Positions 1-8,400 of a stretch of 17,095 nucleotides of DNA are shown here, one piece after another. Each line of letters starts with the position of its first letter. The stretch's first letter is position 1. The stretch covers positions 1 through 17,095 of the forward strand of contig CAYFTH010000064.1 in NCBI GenBank assembly GCA_964346075.1, given 5' to 3'. Source of the stretch: Brumimicrobium sp964346075. GTDB lineage: Bacteria > Bacteroidota > Bacteroidia > Flavobacteriales_D > Crocinitomicaceae. Under the pieces are notes generated by a model, which saw nothing but the letters and a program-made list of their open reading frames with translations, had not been told where the DNA came from and searched no databases. The position numbers and the translations under genes are program-made.

Positions 1-95
1 CCTGCGCTAACTCTTGGTCTTCAAAAGCAGTGCTTTTTCTCCTTCGTCGTTCGTCTAACAGTTTAAATTTTTACGAAGTCTTCTGGCAGTGGGGC

Positions 96-126
96 TCCCG
101 AACGATGCGCTCTGCGCATGTCGGGA
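96..126. repeat. Hairpin element with TCCCGA/TCGGGA arms
   Basis: The outer arms TCCCGA (96-101) and TCGGGA (121-126) enclose an inner stem ATGCGC (105-110) and GCGCAT (114-119) with a three-base TCT loop. There is no T-tract on either side, so it is not a typical intrinsic terminator. The same outer arms recur in a shorter hairpin at 15301-15315, which suggests a small dispersed palindromic repeat. Confidence 0.5.
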
Positions 127-272
127 TCATGACATTCTAAAACAAAAGGTGCAAGAATCGTCAAGGCCAGAAGTAGGTTTCCGATGCGCGTCCCAAAACC
201 TCTAAGATTCTTGGTGTAAATAAGACTTATCTCTGCTTCGTAGACTAATCATAAGTCTCTTTAAAAATCAAT

Positions 273-371
273 ACATTAAAATCATTTATTCAAAACACTC
301 GAGGGAGAATATTAAATACTATTTTTTTCAGAATAAAGACTTTTAAGTATTCTCCCTATACTTTTTAATGT
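273..371. repeat. Nested inverted repeats
   Basis: ACATTAAAA (273-281) is the exact reverse complement of TTTTAATGT (363-371). Inside it, AGGGAGAATA (302-311) is the exact reverse complement of TATTCTCCCT (348-357). The two pairs are nested in register, so a long cruciform or folded RNA is possible. The 36-base central loop is A+T-rich. Function unknown. Confidence 0.5.
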
Positions 372-503
372 GTCCCAAGTTTTCTGGTAGGGTGGGGGCA
401 CCAAACTGATATGCTATGCGTGTTACAGACCAACTGACGCTTTGATTCAGAAGTAATGCAATTTCTACCTTTACCTTGTTGTTGCGTGGTAATGGTATTT
501 TAA

Positions 504-556
504 TGATCCTTTAATCAGGATCAAAAAAAAGCGATTCCTTTAAAAGAATCGCTTTT
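504..556 (-). terminator. Intrinsic terminator of gltA, with a second hairpin behind it
   Basis: On the minus strand, 26 bases after the gltA stop, an 11-bp perfect stem forms (546-556 with 527-537, sequence AAAAGCGATTC in plus-strand reading, eight-base loop). On the minus strand it runs into eight consecutive T (complement of A at 523-530), a textbook Rho-independent terminator. Directly behind it is a second stem, TGATCCT (504-510) with AGGATCA (517-523), which may act as back-up or as a 3'-end barrier. Confidence 0.85.
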
Positions 557-581
557 CAATAAAATATTGATTGAAATTGAA

Positions 582-1868
582 TTATCTTTTTTCGATCGGA
601 ACGTAATCACGTTCTGTTTCTCCCGTATAAATTTGGCGAGGACGACCAATAGGTTCTTTATTTTCAACCATTTCTTTCCATTGTGCAATCCATCCTGGCA
701 GTCTACCTAATGCAAACATCACTGTAAACATCTCTGTTGGAATGTTCAATGCTTTGTAAATAATACCAGAGTAGAAATCTACGTTCGGATAGAGTCCACG
801 TTCTACGAAGTAAGGATCTTCCAGCGCAATCTTCTCAAGTCGTTTCGCAATGTCCAATGATTCGTCTTCGATTCCTAACTTTTCCAGTACATCATCACAT
901 GCCTTTTTGATAATTTTAGCACGAGGATCAAAGTTTTTGTATACACGGTGTCCAAAGCCCATTAGACGGAAAGGATCATCTTTGTCTTTCGCTTTTGCTA
1001 CCCATTTTTCGAGATCTCCACCATCTTCTTTGATTTTATCAAGCATTTCAATTACTGCTTGATTGGCACCTCCGTGAAGTGGGCCCCATAGCGCTGAAAC
1101 ACCAGCAGAAATTGAAGCGTATAAGTTTGCTTGAGAAGAACCTACAATCCGAACAGTTGAAGCTGAACAGTTTTGCTCGTGATCTGCATGGAGAATCAAT
1201 AATTTATTTAATGCTTCTGCAACCACAGGGTCTGGTTCATAATCTTCTGTAGGCATGGAGAACATCATGTTAAGGAAGTTCTCACAATATCCTAAATTGT
1301 TCTTAGGATAAACAAAAGGATGACGCATCGCATTTTTGTAAGACATTGCCGCCAACGTAGGCAATTTTGCAATTAAACGATGAATAGTTAAATCAATAGC
1401 TTCTTTTGGGCGATTAGGATCTTGAGATTCTGGGTAAAATGTTGAGAGGCTACATACCATTGATGCCGTAACACCCATCGGGTGAGCTTTGGCCGGGTAA
1501 GCCTCAAAAAATTGCTTCATGTCTTCGTGAACGAGCGTATGATTCGTAATGCTCGCTTTAAAATCAGCTAATTCTTTTTTATTTGGAAGTTCGCCATAGA
1601 TTAATAAGAATGCGACTTCTAAAAATGTTGCTTTTTCCGCCAACTGCTCAATGGGGTAGCCACGATAACGAAGAATTCCATTTTCACCGTCCAGGTAGGT
1701 TATTGCACTCGTTGTGCTCCCCGTATTTTTGAAGCCTGGATCTATCGTAATGCATCCCGAAGTTCCACGCAATTTTTTAATGTCAATTGCTTTTTCATTT
1801 TCAGCCCCTGTGATTACAGGGAATTCGTAGGACTTACCACCAATTTCAATTTTTGCAGTCTCGCTCAT
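582..1868 (-). CDS. gltA: Citrate synthase (type II, GltA family)
   Basis: Condenses oxaloacetate and acetyl-CoA to citrate, the entry step of the TCA cycle, in the cytoplasm. The 428-residue product has the length of the hexameric E. coli-type enzyme and its N-terminal extension (about residues 1-50). The catalytic residues are visible: His265 in WGPLHGGANQ, His307 in MGFGHRVYKN and Asp364 in YPNVDFYSG, matching His264, His305 and Asp362 of E. coli. The conserved HADHEQNCSAS segment is at 227-237. The start ATG is preceded by an A-rich leader and no Shine-Dalgarno, usual for Bacteroidota. A weak -7-like box (TATCTTAG, one mismatch to TAnnTTTG) lies about 40 bases upstream. It is monocistronic in appearance: a strong terminator follows, and 173 bases separate it from the upstream gene. 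Nothing in the sequence suggests damage. Confidence 0.97.
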   Translation of the reverse strand: MSETAKIEIGGKSYEFPVITGAENEKAIDIKKLRGTSGCITIDPGFKNTGSTTSAITYLDGENGILRYRGYPIEQLAEKATFLEVAFLLIYGELPNKKELADFKASITNHTLVHEDMKQFFEAYPAKAHPMGVTASMVCSLSTFYPESQDPNRPKEAIDLTIHRLIAKLPTLAAMSYKNAMRHPFVYPKNNLGYCENFLNMMFSMPTEDYEPDPVVAEALNKLLILHADHEQNCSASTVRIVGSSQANLYASISAGVSALWGPLHGGANQAVIEMLDKIKEDGGDLEKWVAKAKDKDDPFRLMGFGHRVYKNFDPRAKIIKKACDDVLEKLGIEDESLDIAKRLEKIALEDPYFVERGLYPNVDFYSGIIYKALNIPTEMFTVMFALGRLPGWIAQWKEMVENKEPIGRPRQIYTGETERDYVPIEKR

Positions 1869-2041
1869 TTCTGTTTGTATTTTTTTAGTTAAAAATTCGG
1901 TTGTCTAAGATAGTAAAAACTTTGACATTACCGCGGGAAATTATCCCTTTTCCTAAAAAAACACGGATCTGTTCTTTTTGTTTAGCAAAAACGGTTTATT
2001 GCTTATTCATTGAACGATTTCCGAAATAATAGAACAATTAT

Positions 2042-4243
2042 TTAAAGATTTTTCAATGTGTATTTAAGCATCATCTGGTACAGGTGATTCCGCGTATTGC
2101 CGCCATAAATACCATGGTCTTTATTCGGGTAAATAAATGAATCAAAATCTTTATCAGCTTTTACTAAGGCTTTGGTCATTTCCATCGTGTTTTGCACGTG
2201 CACATTATCATCTCCAGAACCATGGATAATGAAATAATTGCCTTCCAGTTTTTTGACGTGATTGATTGGTGAGTTGGTGTCGTATCCCTCAGCATTTTCC
2301 TGTGGTGTTCGCATAAATCGTTCCGTATAGATGTTGTCATAATAGCGCCAATTCGTAACTGGTGCAACAGCAATTCCCATCTTAAATACATCGGCTCCTT
2401 TCGTCATGGCTAACGATGTCATGTAACCACCATAACTCCATCCCATTACACCAATGCGCGTACTGTCAATGAAAGGTTTTCGCCCCAAATGTTGTGCTAC
2501 ATGAATTAAGTCTTCTGTTTCGTACTTTCCGAGTTGTAAATAAGTACTTTTTTTAAAAGTAGCTCCTCTATACATTGTACCTCGCGTATCTACACTCATA
2601 ACGATATAACCCTTTTGTGCCAGCAGTTGATGATAAGCAAAGTTTCCACTGGCGTATTTATCTTCAACCATGTTAGATCCTGGACCACAATATACATGGA
2701 AATAGAGCGGGTAACTTTTAGTTGAATCAAATTTCGGTGGTTTGATCATCCAGGCGTTGAGGTCGTATTCAGCACCAGGAACTTTGAAAAAGGTTTTGGG
2801 TTGAAAGTTATATTGTTGTAAAGCCATATTCAAATACTCGTTATCCTCGAGTATTTCGATTAACGTGCCATCTGCCTTGTGCAGTGAAAAAACTGCCGGG
2901 GTGTTAGCGTTGCTCCAGCGATTAACAAAATATTTCATACCCTTTGAGAATGTGGCGTCATTGGTACCTTGATTGTCGCTTATTTTTACTTTATCTGATC
3001 CATCCAGGTGAATCGAATAGAGCGCTTTGTATGGAGCTCCTTCTTCCGCCGAAATATAATAGATGGTTTGCGTTTCTTCATTGATGCCTTTAAATTCAAC
3101 CACATCCCAATCACCTTCAGTAATTTGTTGTTGTGACCCGTCGATACCAATTTTGTAGATATGGTTGTAACCATCCTTTTCACTCGTGCGAATAAAATGC
3201 GCACCATCCTTCAAAAAGTAAAGGTTGTCGTCAATTTCGACGTAGGCGTCATCCTGTTCTTCATAAATCACTTCCGATTTTAGTTTTCTTTGATCGACGT
3301 CAATCCAGTGATATTTTAAATGATTTTGATGACGATTGAGGGTAAGAGCCATGAGTTTATTTTCTTCACTCGAGTATTTAATGCGTGGAATATATTCGTA
3401 ATCACCAATATCTACTTGACGTGTTTTTCCGTTTTTTACGCGAGCCACATGTAAGCACACTTTTGAATTATCTTCTCCAGCTTTTGGGTACTTAAAGGTA
3501 TAGGGATTGGGGTATAACGCATTGTAGTACATCATGGTAAATTCCTTGACGTCAGATTCATTGAACTTTAAAAAAGCGATATATTCACTATTGGGTGACC
3601 ATTCATATGCTTTTGTGTAAGCGAACTCTTCTTCGTATACCCAGTCCGTGGTGCCATTGATGATGTTATTCATTTCGCCATCTTCTGTGATCGCTTTAAT
3701 TTTACCTGAGGATATCGTTTTAACGTATAAATTGTTTTCATGAATAAATGCGACCTTTTTTCCATCAGGAGAGTATGAAGCTAGCGTCTGAGGACTCAAT
3801 TCTGGTGCAAGCGGACTTAATTCTTCTGTGTTTCTGTCAAATAAAAAATACTCTGCGAAAAAACTACGACGGTAACGTTTCTGCCGATTAGTCGTTAACA
3901 GAATTTTTGATTCATCGTCGTTAAATTCATAACCATCTACTTGAAGAGCTTCATCTTTATAGTCGAGTATTGTTCCGTCAAGCAGCAATTCACCCGCTTC
4001 GTTCATCGCTGTGAACGCGTATTTCATAATTGATTTGCGTCCATTGATTCGTGCAAAGCGAGTAAAGTGTTCACCGTCATTCATAGAACGAAAACCGCTC
4101 ACTTTACTTCCGTAGAATTCGTATTCTTTCCAGATTTTTTCGACAGTAATGGAGTCCTTTTTGTTGCTTTGCTGACTAACCGCGAAAAGGGTTGTGAACA
4201 TTAGAAAAACTGTAAAAGATATCGCTTTATTCATGAGAATCAT
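2042..4243 (-). CDS. Dipeptidyl-peptidase IV, S9B serine peptidase, exported
   Basis: Removes N-terminal dipeptides, typically after Pro or Ala, from peptides in the periplasm or at the cell surface. The 733-residue protein has a signal peptide (about 1-23, ending AVSQQ), an eight-bladed beta-propeller region (about 50-490) and a C-terminal alpha/beta-hydrolase domain (about 500-733). The catalytic triad is visible: Ser603 in GWSYGGY, Asp678 in HGSGDDNVH and His710 in NKDHGIYGG. The double-Glu motif that anchors the substrate N-terminus is in DWVYEEEF (200-207). The family is usually 700-780 residues, so it is complete. I kept the first ATG because an A-rich leader precedes it; an in-frame ATG three codons later (position 4234, MNKAISF) would also give a good signal peptide. 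It is probably transcribed alone. Confidence 0.93.
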   Translation of the reverse strand: MILMNKAISFTVFLMFTTLFAVSQQSNKKDSITVEKIWKEYEFYGSKVSGFRSMNDGEHFTRFARINGRKSIMKYAFTAMNEAGELLLDGTILDYKDEALQVDGYEFNDDESKILLTTNRQKRYRRSFFAEYFLFDRNTEELSPLAPELSPQTLASYSPDGKKVAFIHENNLYVKTISSGKIKAITEDGEMNNIINGTTDWVYEEEFAYTKAYEWSPNSEYIAFLKFNESDVKEFTMMYYNALYPNPYTFKYPKAGEDNSKVCLHVARVKNGKTRQVDIGDYEYIPRIKYSSEENKLMALTLNRHQNHLKYHWIDVDQRKLKSEVIYEEQDDAYVEIDDNLYFLKDGAHFIRTSEKDGYNHIYKIGIDGSQQQITEGDWDVVEFKGINEETQTIYYISAEEGAPYKALYSIHLDGSDKVKISDNQGTNDATFSKGMKYFVNRWSNANTPAVFSLHKADGTLIEILEDNEYLNMALQQYNFQPKTFFKVPGAEYDLNAWMIKPPKFDSTKSYPLYFHVYCGPGSNMVEDKYASGNFAYHQLLAQKGYIVMSVDTRGTMYRGATFKKSTYLQLGKYETEDLIHVAQHLGRKPFIDSTRIGVMGWSYGGYMTSLAMTKGADVFKMGIAVAPVTNWRYYDNIYTERFMRTPQENAEGYDTNSPINHVKKLEGNYFIIHGSGDDNVHVQNTMEMTKALVKADKDFDSFIYPNKDHGIYGGNTRNHLYQMMLKYTLKNL

Positions 4244-4255
4244 TTGTTTTTAGAG

Positions 4256-4263
4256 CGAATATA
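4256..4263 (-). promoter_or_regulatory. Possible -7 box for the dipeptidyl-peptidase gene
   Basis: The minus strand reads TATATTCG, one mismatch from the Bacteroidota -7 consensus TAnnTTTG. A start of transcription about six bases downstream would leave a very short leader before 4243 or about 16 bases before the alternative start at 4234. No TTTG -33 box was seen at the expected distance, so support is weak. Confidence 0.25.
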
Positions 4264-4341
4264 TAAAGAAAAAAAGGATTTATTCTGTACTGTTTTTAAC
4301 GATAAAACAACAATTGTTAATAATTCAATAATACGGAGTCG

Positions 4342-4380
4342 CACAAAATGACTTAATTTTGCATTGAAAATCATTTTGTG
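4342..4380 (+). promoter_or_regulatory. -7 promoter box inside a perfect 10-bp dyad
   Basis: TAATTTTG at 4354-4361 matches the Bacteroidota -7 consensus TAnnTTTG exactly. It is enclosed by CACAAAATGA (4342-4351) and TCATTTTGTG (4371-4380), perfect reverse complements 19 bases apart. The dyad would cover the -7 box and the predicted transcription start, a position typical of a repressor operator. Transcription from here would give a leader of about 165 bases before the lamin-tail gene at 4536. No TTTG -33 box is seen at normal spacing, which could mean dependence on an activator or an alternative sigma factor. Confidence 0.5.
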
Positions 4381-4535
4381 TTCACCTTGACGAGTCATGC
4401 ACTCTGAAACCACAAAAGGATATAAAACAAAAGTATGAAGAGCTGTTAGAAATAGTGAACTTTAATTGTACGTAAGGACTAGCACGATTTATCTTTTGGT
4501 GATCGAATATGTAAAAAATCAATAATTATAATAGT

Positions 4536-5585
4536 ATGAAACAATTATTACTTTCAGTAGGATTGTTGCTCGGTGCAACGATTAATGCTCAAGAATGTTC
4601 CGAGTTATTTATCTCAGAGTATGTCGAAGGATGGTCGAACAATAAAGCGGTTGAGATTTATAACCCGACAGGTCAATCGATTGATTTGAGTAATTATCTA
4701 ATTCAACGTTATTCGAATGGTGGCACCTCCGCTACTACACAAAATTCAGTGCAATTAACAGGTACCATTCAGCCCTATGATGTTCACGTGGCTGTGATCG
4801 ATAAGAGAGATCCTGCCGGGACAGGTCAGGAAGCCCCTGTGTGGGATTCTCTACAGGCGCGAGCGGATGAGTTTTATTGTCCGGATTACACGGTTTCAAA
4901 TGCGCTTTATCACAATGGGAATGATGTTCTAATATTGTCTAAAGGTGATATGAGCGATGTTCCAACGAACAGCGTTGAAGTCGTTGATATTTTTGGTAAA
5001 ATTGGTGAAGATCCCGATAATGGAAACTGTAACACCAACGACTATTCAACGTGCGGATGGACGACGGAAGCACCTTATGTCGCACCTGCAGGTGTCGTGG
5101 TTACAACCGATCACTCACTGATCAGAAAGTCTTCGATTAAGGAAGGAAATTCCAATGTGAGTGACGCGTTCAACAATCCGTTTAATCCACTAGAAGAGTG
5201 GGATTCTATTCCTCCTGTTATTCCTATGGTTGATTCCAATGGAGATACCGTTTATCAGCAAGATGGAGTAACGCCACGGATTGATGGAAACTGGAAGTCT
5301 TTGGGATCACACGAATGTGATTGTAATGCAAACAGTTTAAATACTGCAGCTTTGGTTAACGTTAGTATTCACCCGAACCCTTCTAATGACGGGGTGTTCC
5401 AATTTGCAGGTGAAGAAACGATTACGTATGCGGTTGTTTACAGTACTTTAGGTGAAGTGGTTCTCGAGAAGAAGAGCGATCAAGGTCTTTCTTCCCTCAA
5501 AATAACTCCCAATAATGGTGTTTATCTCGTGAAGATTCGCACTGCTCAAGGAGGAGTCATAACCAAACGAGTCGTGATCAATTAA
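4536..5585 (+). CDS. Secreted lamin-tail-domain protein with T9SS sorting domain
   Basis: Role not established. The 349-residue product has a signal peptide (1-18, cut after INA), then a region resembling a lamin tail domain (about 20-160: ELFISEYVEG, KAVEIYNPTG, IDLSNYLIQRY), an immunoglobulin-like fold often found beside secreted nucleases such as ExeM. A Cys-containing linker follows (HECDCN at 259-264). The C-terminus (about 273-349) is a type A T9SS sorting domain, with the HPNPSNDG motif, a GEVVLEKK-type strand and a final KRVVIN. It should therefore cross the outer membrane through T9SS and be surface-anchored or released. It has no catalytic motif that I recognise. It precedes the TonB receptor/nuclease genes with 50 bases between, but a terminator lies in that gap, so it may be made in excess over them. 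Cell-surface binding of a polymer is an inference. Confidence 0.85.
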   Translation: MKQLLLSVGLLLGATINAQECSELFISEYVEGWSNNKAVEIYNPTGQSIDLSNYLIQRYSNGGTSATTQNSVQLTGTIQPYDVHVAVIDKRDPAGTGQEAPVWDSLQARADEFYCPDYTVSNALYHNGNDVLILSKGDMSDVPTNSVEVVDIFGKIGEDPDNGNCNTNDYSTCGWTTEAPYVAPAGVVVTTDHSLIRKSSIKEGNSNVSDAFNNPFNPLEEWDSIPPVIPMVDSNGDTVYQQDGVTPRIDGNWKSLGSHECDCNANSLNTAALVNVSIHPNPSNDGVFQFAGEETITYAVVYSTLGEVVLEKKSDQGLSSLKITPNNGVYLVKIRTAQGGVITKRVVIN

Positions 5586-5605
5586 TTAAATATTAAAAAA
5601 ACAAC

Positions 5606-5630
5606 GGGGAGCAAAGGCTCCCCTTTTTTT
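5606..5630 (+). terminator. Intrinsic terminator or attenuator before the TonB receptor gene
   Basis: GGGGAGC (5606-5612) and GCTCCCC (5617-5623) form a perfect G+C-rich 7-bp stem with an AAAG loop, followed by seven T (5624-5630). The next start codon is at 5636, only five bases after the T-tract. No promoter fits in the gap, so downstream expression must come from read-through or from a promoter inside the upstream gene. Confidence 0.88.
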
Positions 5631-5635
5631 CTACT

Positions 5636-8383
5636 ATGTCAGTCATTAATAAAATATTTCTACTGTTTTTAACAGGGATCTCATTTTGGGGGAGTGCTCA
5701 GCAAGGAACACTTCAAGGGAAGGTTGTTGATTTGGCTACAGATGAGCCCATTATAGGTGCTTATGTTTACATATCAGATGAATTTCGCTCTAAAGCAAAA
5801 TTAGATGGTACTTATAAGATTAGCGGCATTCCTTATGGACAATATGTGGTCAAAGTTTCAATGTTTTCATACGATACGATTGAAGTGAATGTCAAAATCG
5901 ATCAACCCACAGTTAATAAAGATCTGTCTATGGGGAGTACCCAGGAAATGGAAGAGGTTCAAGTGATCGGTCAGTTGGCTGTTGATCGCCAAACTCCAGT
6001 AGCGGTGAGTACAGTTTCTGCTCGGGAAATTGATGAAGAGTTGGGTTCACAGGATCTTCCGATGATTCTCAATTCAACCCCCGGTGTTCATGCTACACAG
6101 CAGGGTGGAGGAGATGGCGATGCACGCATCAGTATTCGCGGTTTTAGTCAGCGAAATGTAGGTGTTATGATCGACGGCGTTCCTGTCAACGATATGGAAA
6201 ATGGCTGGGTGTACTGGAGTAATTGGTTTGGTCTGGATCAGATCACCAGTCAGATTCAGGTTCAGCGTGGTCTCGGAGCCACCAAACTAGCGATGCCTTC
6301 AGTTGGAGGAACAATGAACATTATAACCCAACCCACTGGTGGAGAGCGTATGATCAAGGTGAACCAAGAATATGGAACGGGTAATTTTTTGCGCACCTCG
6401 TTTTCTTATAAATCGGGAAAATTAAAAAACGGATGGGGTGTGTTATTTTCAGGTTCCTACAAACAAGGAGATGGATGGGTTGATGGACTCTACACGCGAG
6501 GAGCTTTTTATTATTTGAAGGTTCAAAAGCGCGCTGGAAATCATTTGTTATCTTTTACTGCATTTGGTGCGCCTCAGGAACATGCGCAGCGTTCCTTTAA
6601 GCAGTCTATCGCTTATTGGGATTCGGACTATGCAAGAGATTTGGGTGTTCCGGTCAACCAAAATGAATCAAACATTGACAACGGAATTCGTCACAATCAA
6701 CATTTCGGTTATCAAACCATGCCCAACGGAGAAGAGGAAGTTCGTGCAGATCGGAGAAATTTTTATCACAAACCGCAATTGACATTAAAAGATTTTTGGC
6801 GGGTAAATGATAAGTTCTCTATTTCAAATATGGCTTATCTGTCAATTGGACGAGGTGGTGGAGAACGCTTACGCAACACGGGCGCTATTATTCGGGATGA
6901 ACAAGGACATATCGATTGGGATGCGATTCATCAAAGCAATCAGCAAATTAGTATCGGAGGACAGACGTTTCCTTCAGCGGACCCTACTTATCACCCTGAA
7001 TTACTGAAGTCTTCACAGGTATTGACAGCTTCGCGCAATAATCACATGTGGATCGGAGGAATTTCCCAGTTTGATTATGAAGCGAACGATTACTGGAATT
7101 TTTCGGGTGGCCTTGATTATCGTTATTATAAAGGTGAACACTACACCGAGTTGCGCGATTTACTCGGCGGTAACTACTGGATCAATACCAATGATAAAAA
7201 CAGCATTGATCCGATGAAAACAGTCGGAGATAAAGTGGGTTGGCAGCCGTATCACAATCACCGGGATGGTCTCGTGCAATGGGCCGGGGCTTTTGGACAA
7301 GCTGAATATTCAAAAGGACGCTGGTCAGCTTTTGCAAACCTTTCTACGGTGGTCAATGGATATAAAGGAATTGATTATCACGAAAAACGTGAAGTACACC
7401 TTGATGATACTACGTTATTAATTGGTGGAGGGGATGTTGTCGATTATAAAGGTGAAACTTATCACCCGGATCATCCCGATCTGGAATACAATCAAACGGA
7501 GTGGAAATGGGTCCCTGGATTTACAGCTAAAGCAGGTGCCAATTTCAATGTGACCGAAAACTCGAATGTATTTGTCAACCTGGGGTATCTGTCACGTACG
7601 CCGCAGTACAGCAATGTCATTGATAATAATACCAATACTTTTTTTAAAGAAATTCTCAACGAAAATATCATGGCAGCCGAAGCAGGTTACGGGTATCGAT
7701 CCAAACGACTCTCAGGAAATGTGAACGCTTACTATACATACTGGGAAAATAAACCTTTTCCATTTGGAGTTGCGGTACCAGATCCCAATGATCCCACAGA
7801 GTTTATTCGTGCCAATGTTAATGGTATGGATGCTTTACATATGGGGGTTGAGTTTGACGGTGTTTACAAGATTTTGAACAATTTGGCGATCGAAGGCATG
7901 GTATCAATTGCCGACTGGACCTGGCAGTCGTCTGAAAAACTCGACGTTCTGGGAGATACAATAGAGTTTGACGCAAAAGGGGTTCACGTTGGGAATTCAG
8001 CACAGTCAACTTTTGCCGGGGCGATTCGATGGGAATCAGTAAGGAACGCTTACATTAAAGTAAAGTATACGTATTTTGATCGTTATTACAGTGATTTTAA
8101 CCCGTTTAGTTTACAGCCAAAAAATGGTACAGGTGGAAAAGATTCATGGGTGATCCCTTCTTATGGTCTGTTATCTGTACACGCGGGCTATCGCTGGAAA
8201 TTGGACAACATGAATTTTGTATTTAAAGGGAATGTTTTTAACGCGTTGGATACGAAATATATATCTGACGCACGGAATAATGATAGTTTTTCAACTTCAT
8301 ATAATAATTTTGATGCGAAATCCGCCGGTGTCTTTTTTGGGCAAGGTATTCGATTTAACGTATCTTTAGGTTTTGAATTTTAA
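5636..8383 (+). CDS. TonB-dependent outer-membrane receptor
   Basis: Energy-coupled import of a large or scarce substrate across the outer membrane. The 915-residue protein has a signal peptide (1-21, cut after SA before QQ), a carboxypeptidase-regulatory-like beta-sandwich (about 24-98, starting GTLQGKVVD), a TonB plug (about 105-235, with ISIRGFSQRNVGVMIDG and VGGTMNIIT) and a 22-strand-type beta-barrel to the end. It finishes GFEF, with the terminal Phe expected of an outer-membrane protein assembled by BAM. No SusD-like partner is adjacent, so it is not a standard SusCD polysaccharide system. It is separated by 17 bases from the secreted endonuclease gene and probably co-transcribed with it and the split 5'-nucleotidase; this suggests DNA/RNA fragments or nucleotides as substrate (inference). 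The leader is T-rich from the preceding terminator, unusual for Bacteroidota, where A-rich leaders are favoured. Confidence 0.93.
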   Translation: MSVINKIFLLFLTGISFWGSAQQGTLQGKVVDLATDEPIIGAYVYISDEFRSKAKLDGTYKISGIPYGQYVVKVSMFSYDTIEVNVKIDQPTVNKDLSMGSTQEMEEVQVIGQLAVDRQTPVAVSTVSAREIDEELGSQDLPMILNSTPGVHATQQGGGDGDARISIRGFSQRNVGVMIDGVPVNDMENGWVYWSNWFGLDQITSQIQVQRGLGATKLAMPSVGGTMNIITQPTGGERMIKVNQEYGTGNFLRTSFSYKSGKLKNGWGVLFSGSYKQGDGWVDGLYTRGAFYYLKVQKRAGNHLLSFTAFGAPQEHAQRSFKQSIAYWDSDYARDLGVPVNQNESNIDNGIRHNQHFGYQTMPNGEEEVRADRRNFYHKPQLTLKDFWRVNDKFSISNMAYLSIGRGGGERLRNTGAIIRDEQGHIDWDAIHQSNQQISIGGQTFPSADPTYHPELLKSSQVLTASRNNHMWIGGISQFDYEANDYWNFSGGLDYRYYKGEHYTELRDLLGGNYWINTNDKNSIDPMKTVGDKVGWQPYHNHRDGLVQWAGAFGQAEYSKGRWSAFANLSTVVNGYKGIDYHEKREVHLDDTTLLIGGGDVVDYKGETYHPDHPDLEYNQTEWKWVPGFTAKAGANFNVTENSNVFVNLGYLSRTPQYSNVIDNNTNTFFKEILNENIMAAEAGYGYRSKRLSGNVNAYYTYWENKPFPFGVAVPDPNDPTEFIRANVNGMDALHMGVEFDGVYKILNNLAIEGMVSIADWTWQSSEKLDVLGDTIEFDAKGVHVGNSAQSTFAGAIRWESVRNAYIKVKYTYFDRYYSDFNPFSLQPKNGTGGKDSWVIPSYGLLSVHAGYRWKLDNMNFVFKGNVFNALDTKYISDARNNDSFSTSYNNFDAKSAGVFFGQGIRFNVSLGFEF

Positions 8384-8400
8384 TATATAAATGTAGATAG

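Larger units (their letters stand above)
1..503. other. Gene-free region with diverged repeats and inverted repeats
   Basis: No credible coding frame was found on either strand. The stretch contains a hairpin at 96-126, two diverged copies of a roughly 47-base sequence (76-122 and 377-424), and several complementary pairs: 152-159 with 206-213, 175-180 with 196-201, 223-230 with 251-258, 273-281 with 363-371, and 302-311 with 348-357. This amount of pairing could mean a structured RNA or the remains of palindromic repeats. I do not recognise a known RNA family (no tmRNA, RNase P or 6S hallmark seen). Confidence 0.5.

Noticed and set aside
850..1062. Plus-strand open frame opposite gltA
   Set aside because: It is opposite the conserved active-site region of citrate synthase, and its Ser-rich product is typical of antisense reading.
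1931..1950. Small GGGA/TCCC inverted repeat between gltA and the dipeptidyl-peptidase gene
   Set aside because: A stem of only four base pairs without a T-tract; not enough to call a terminator.
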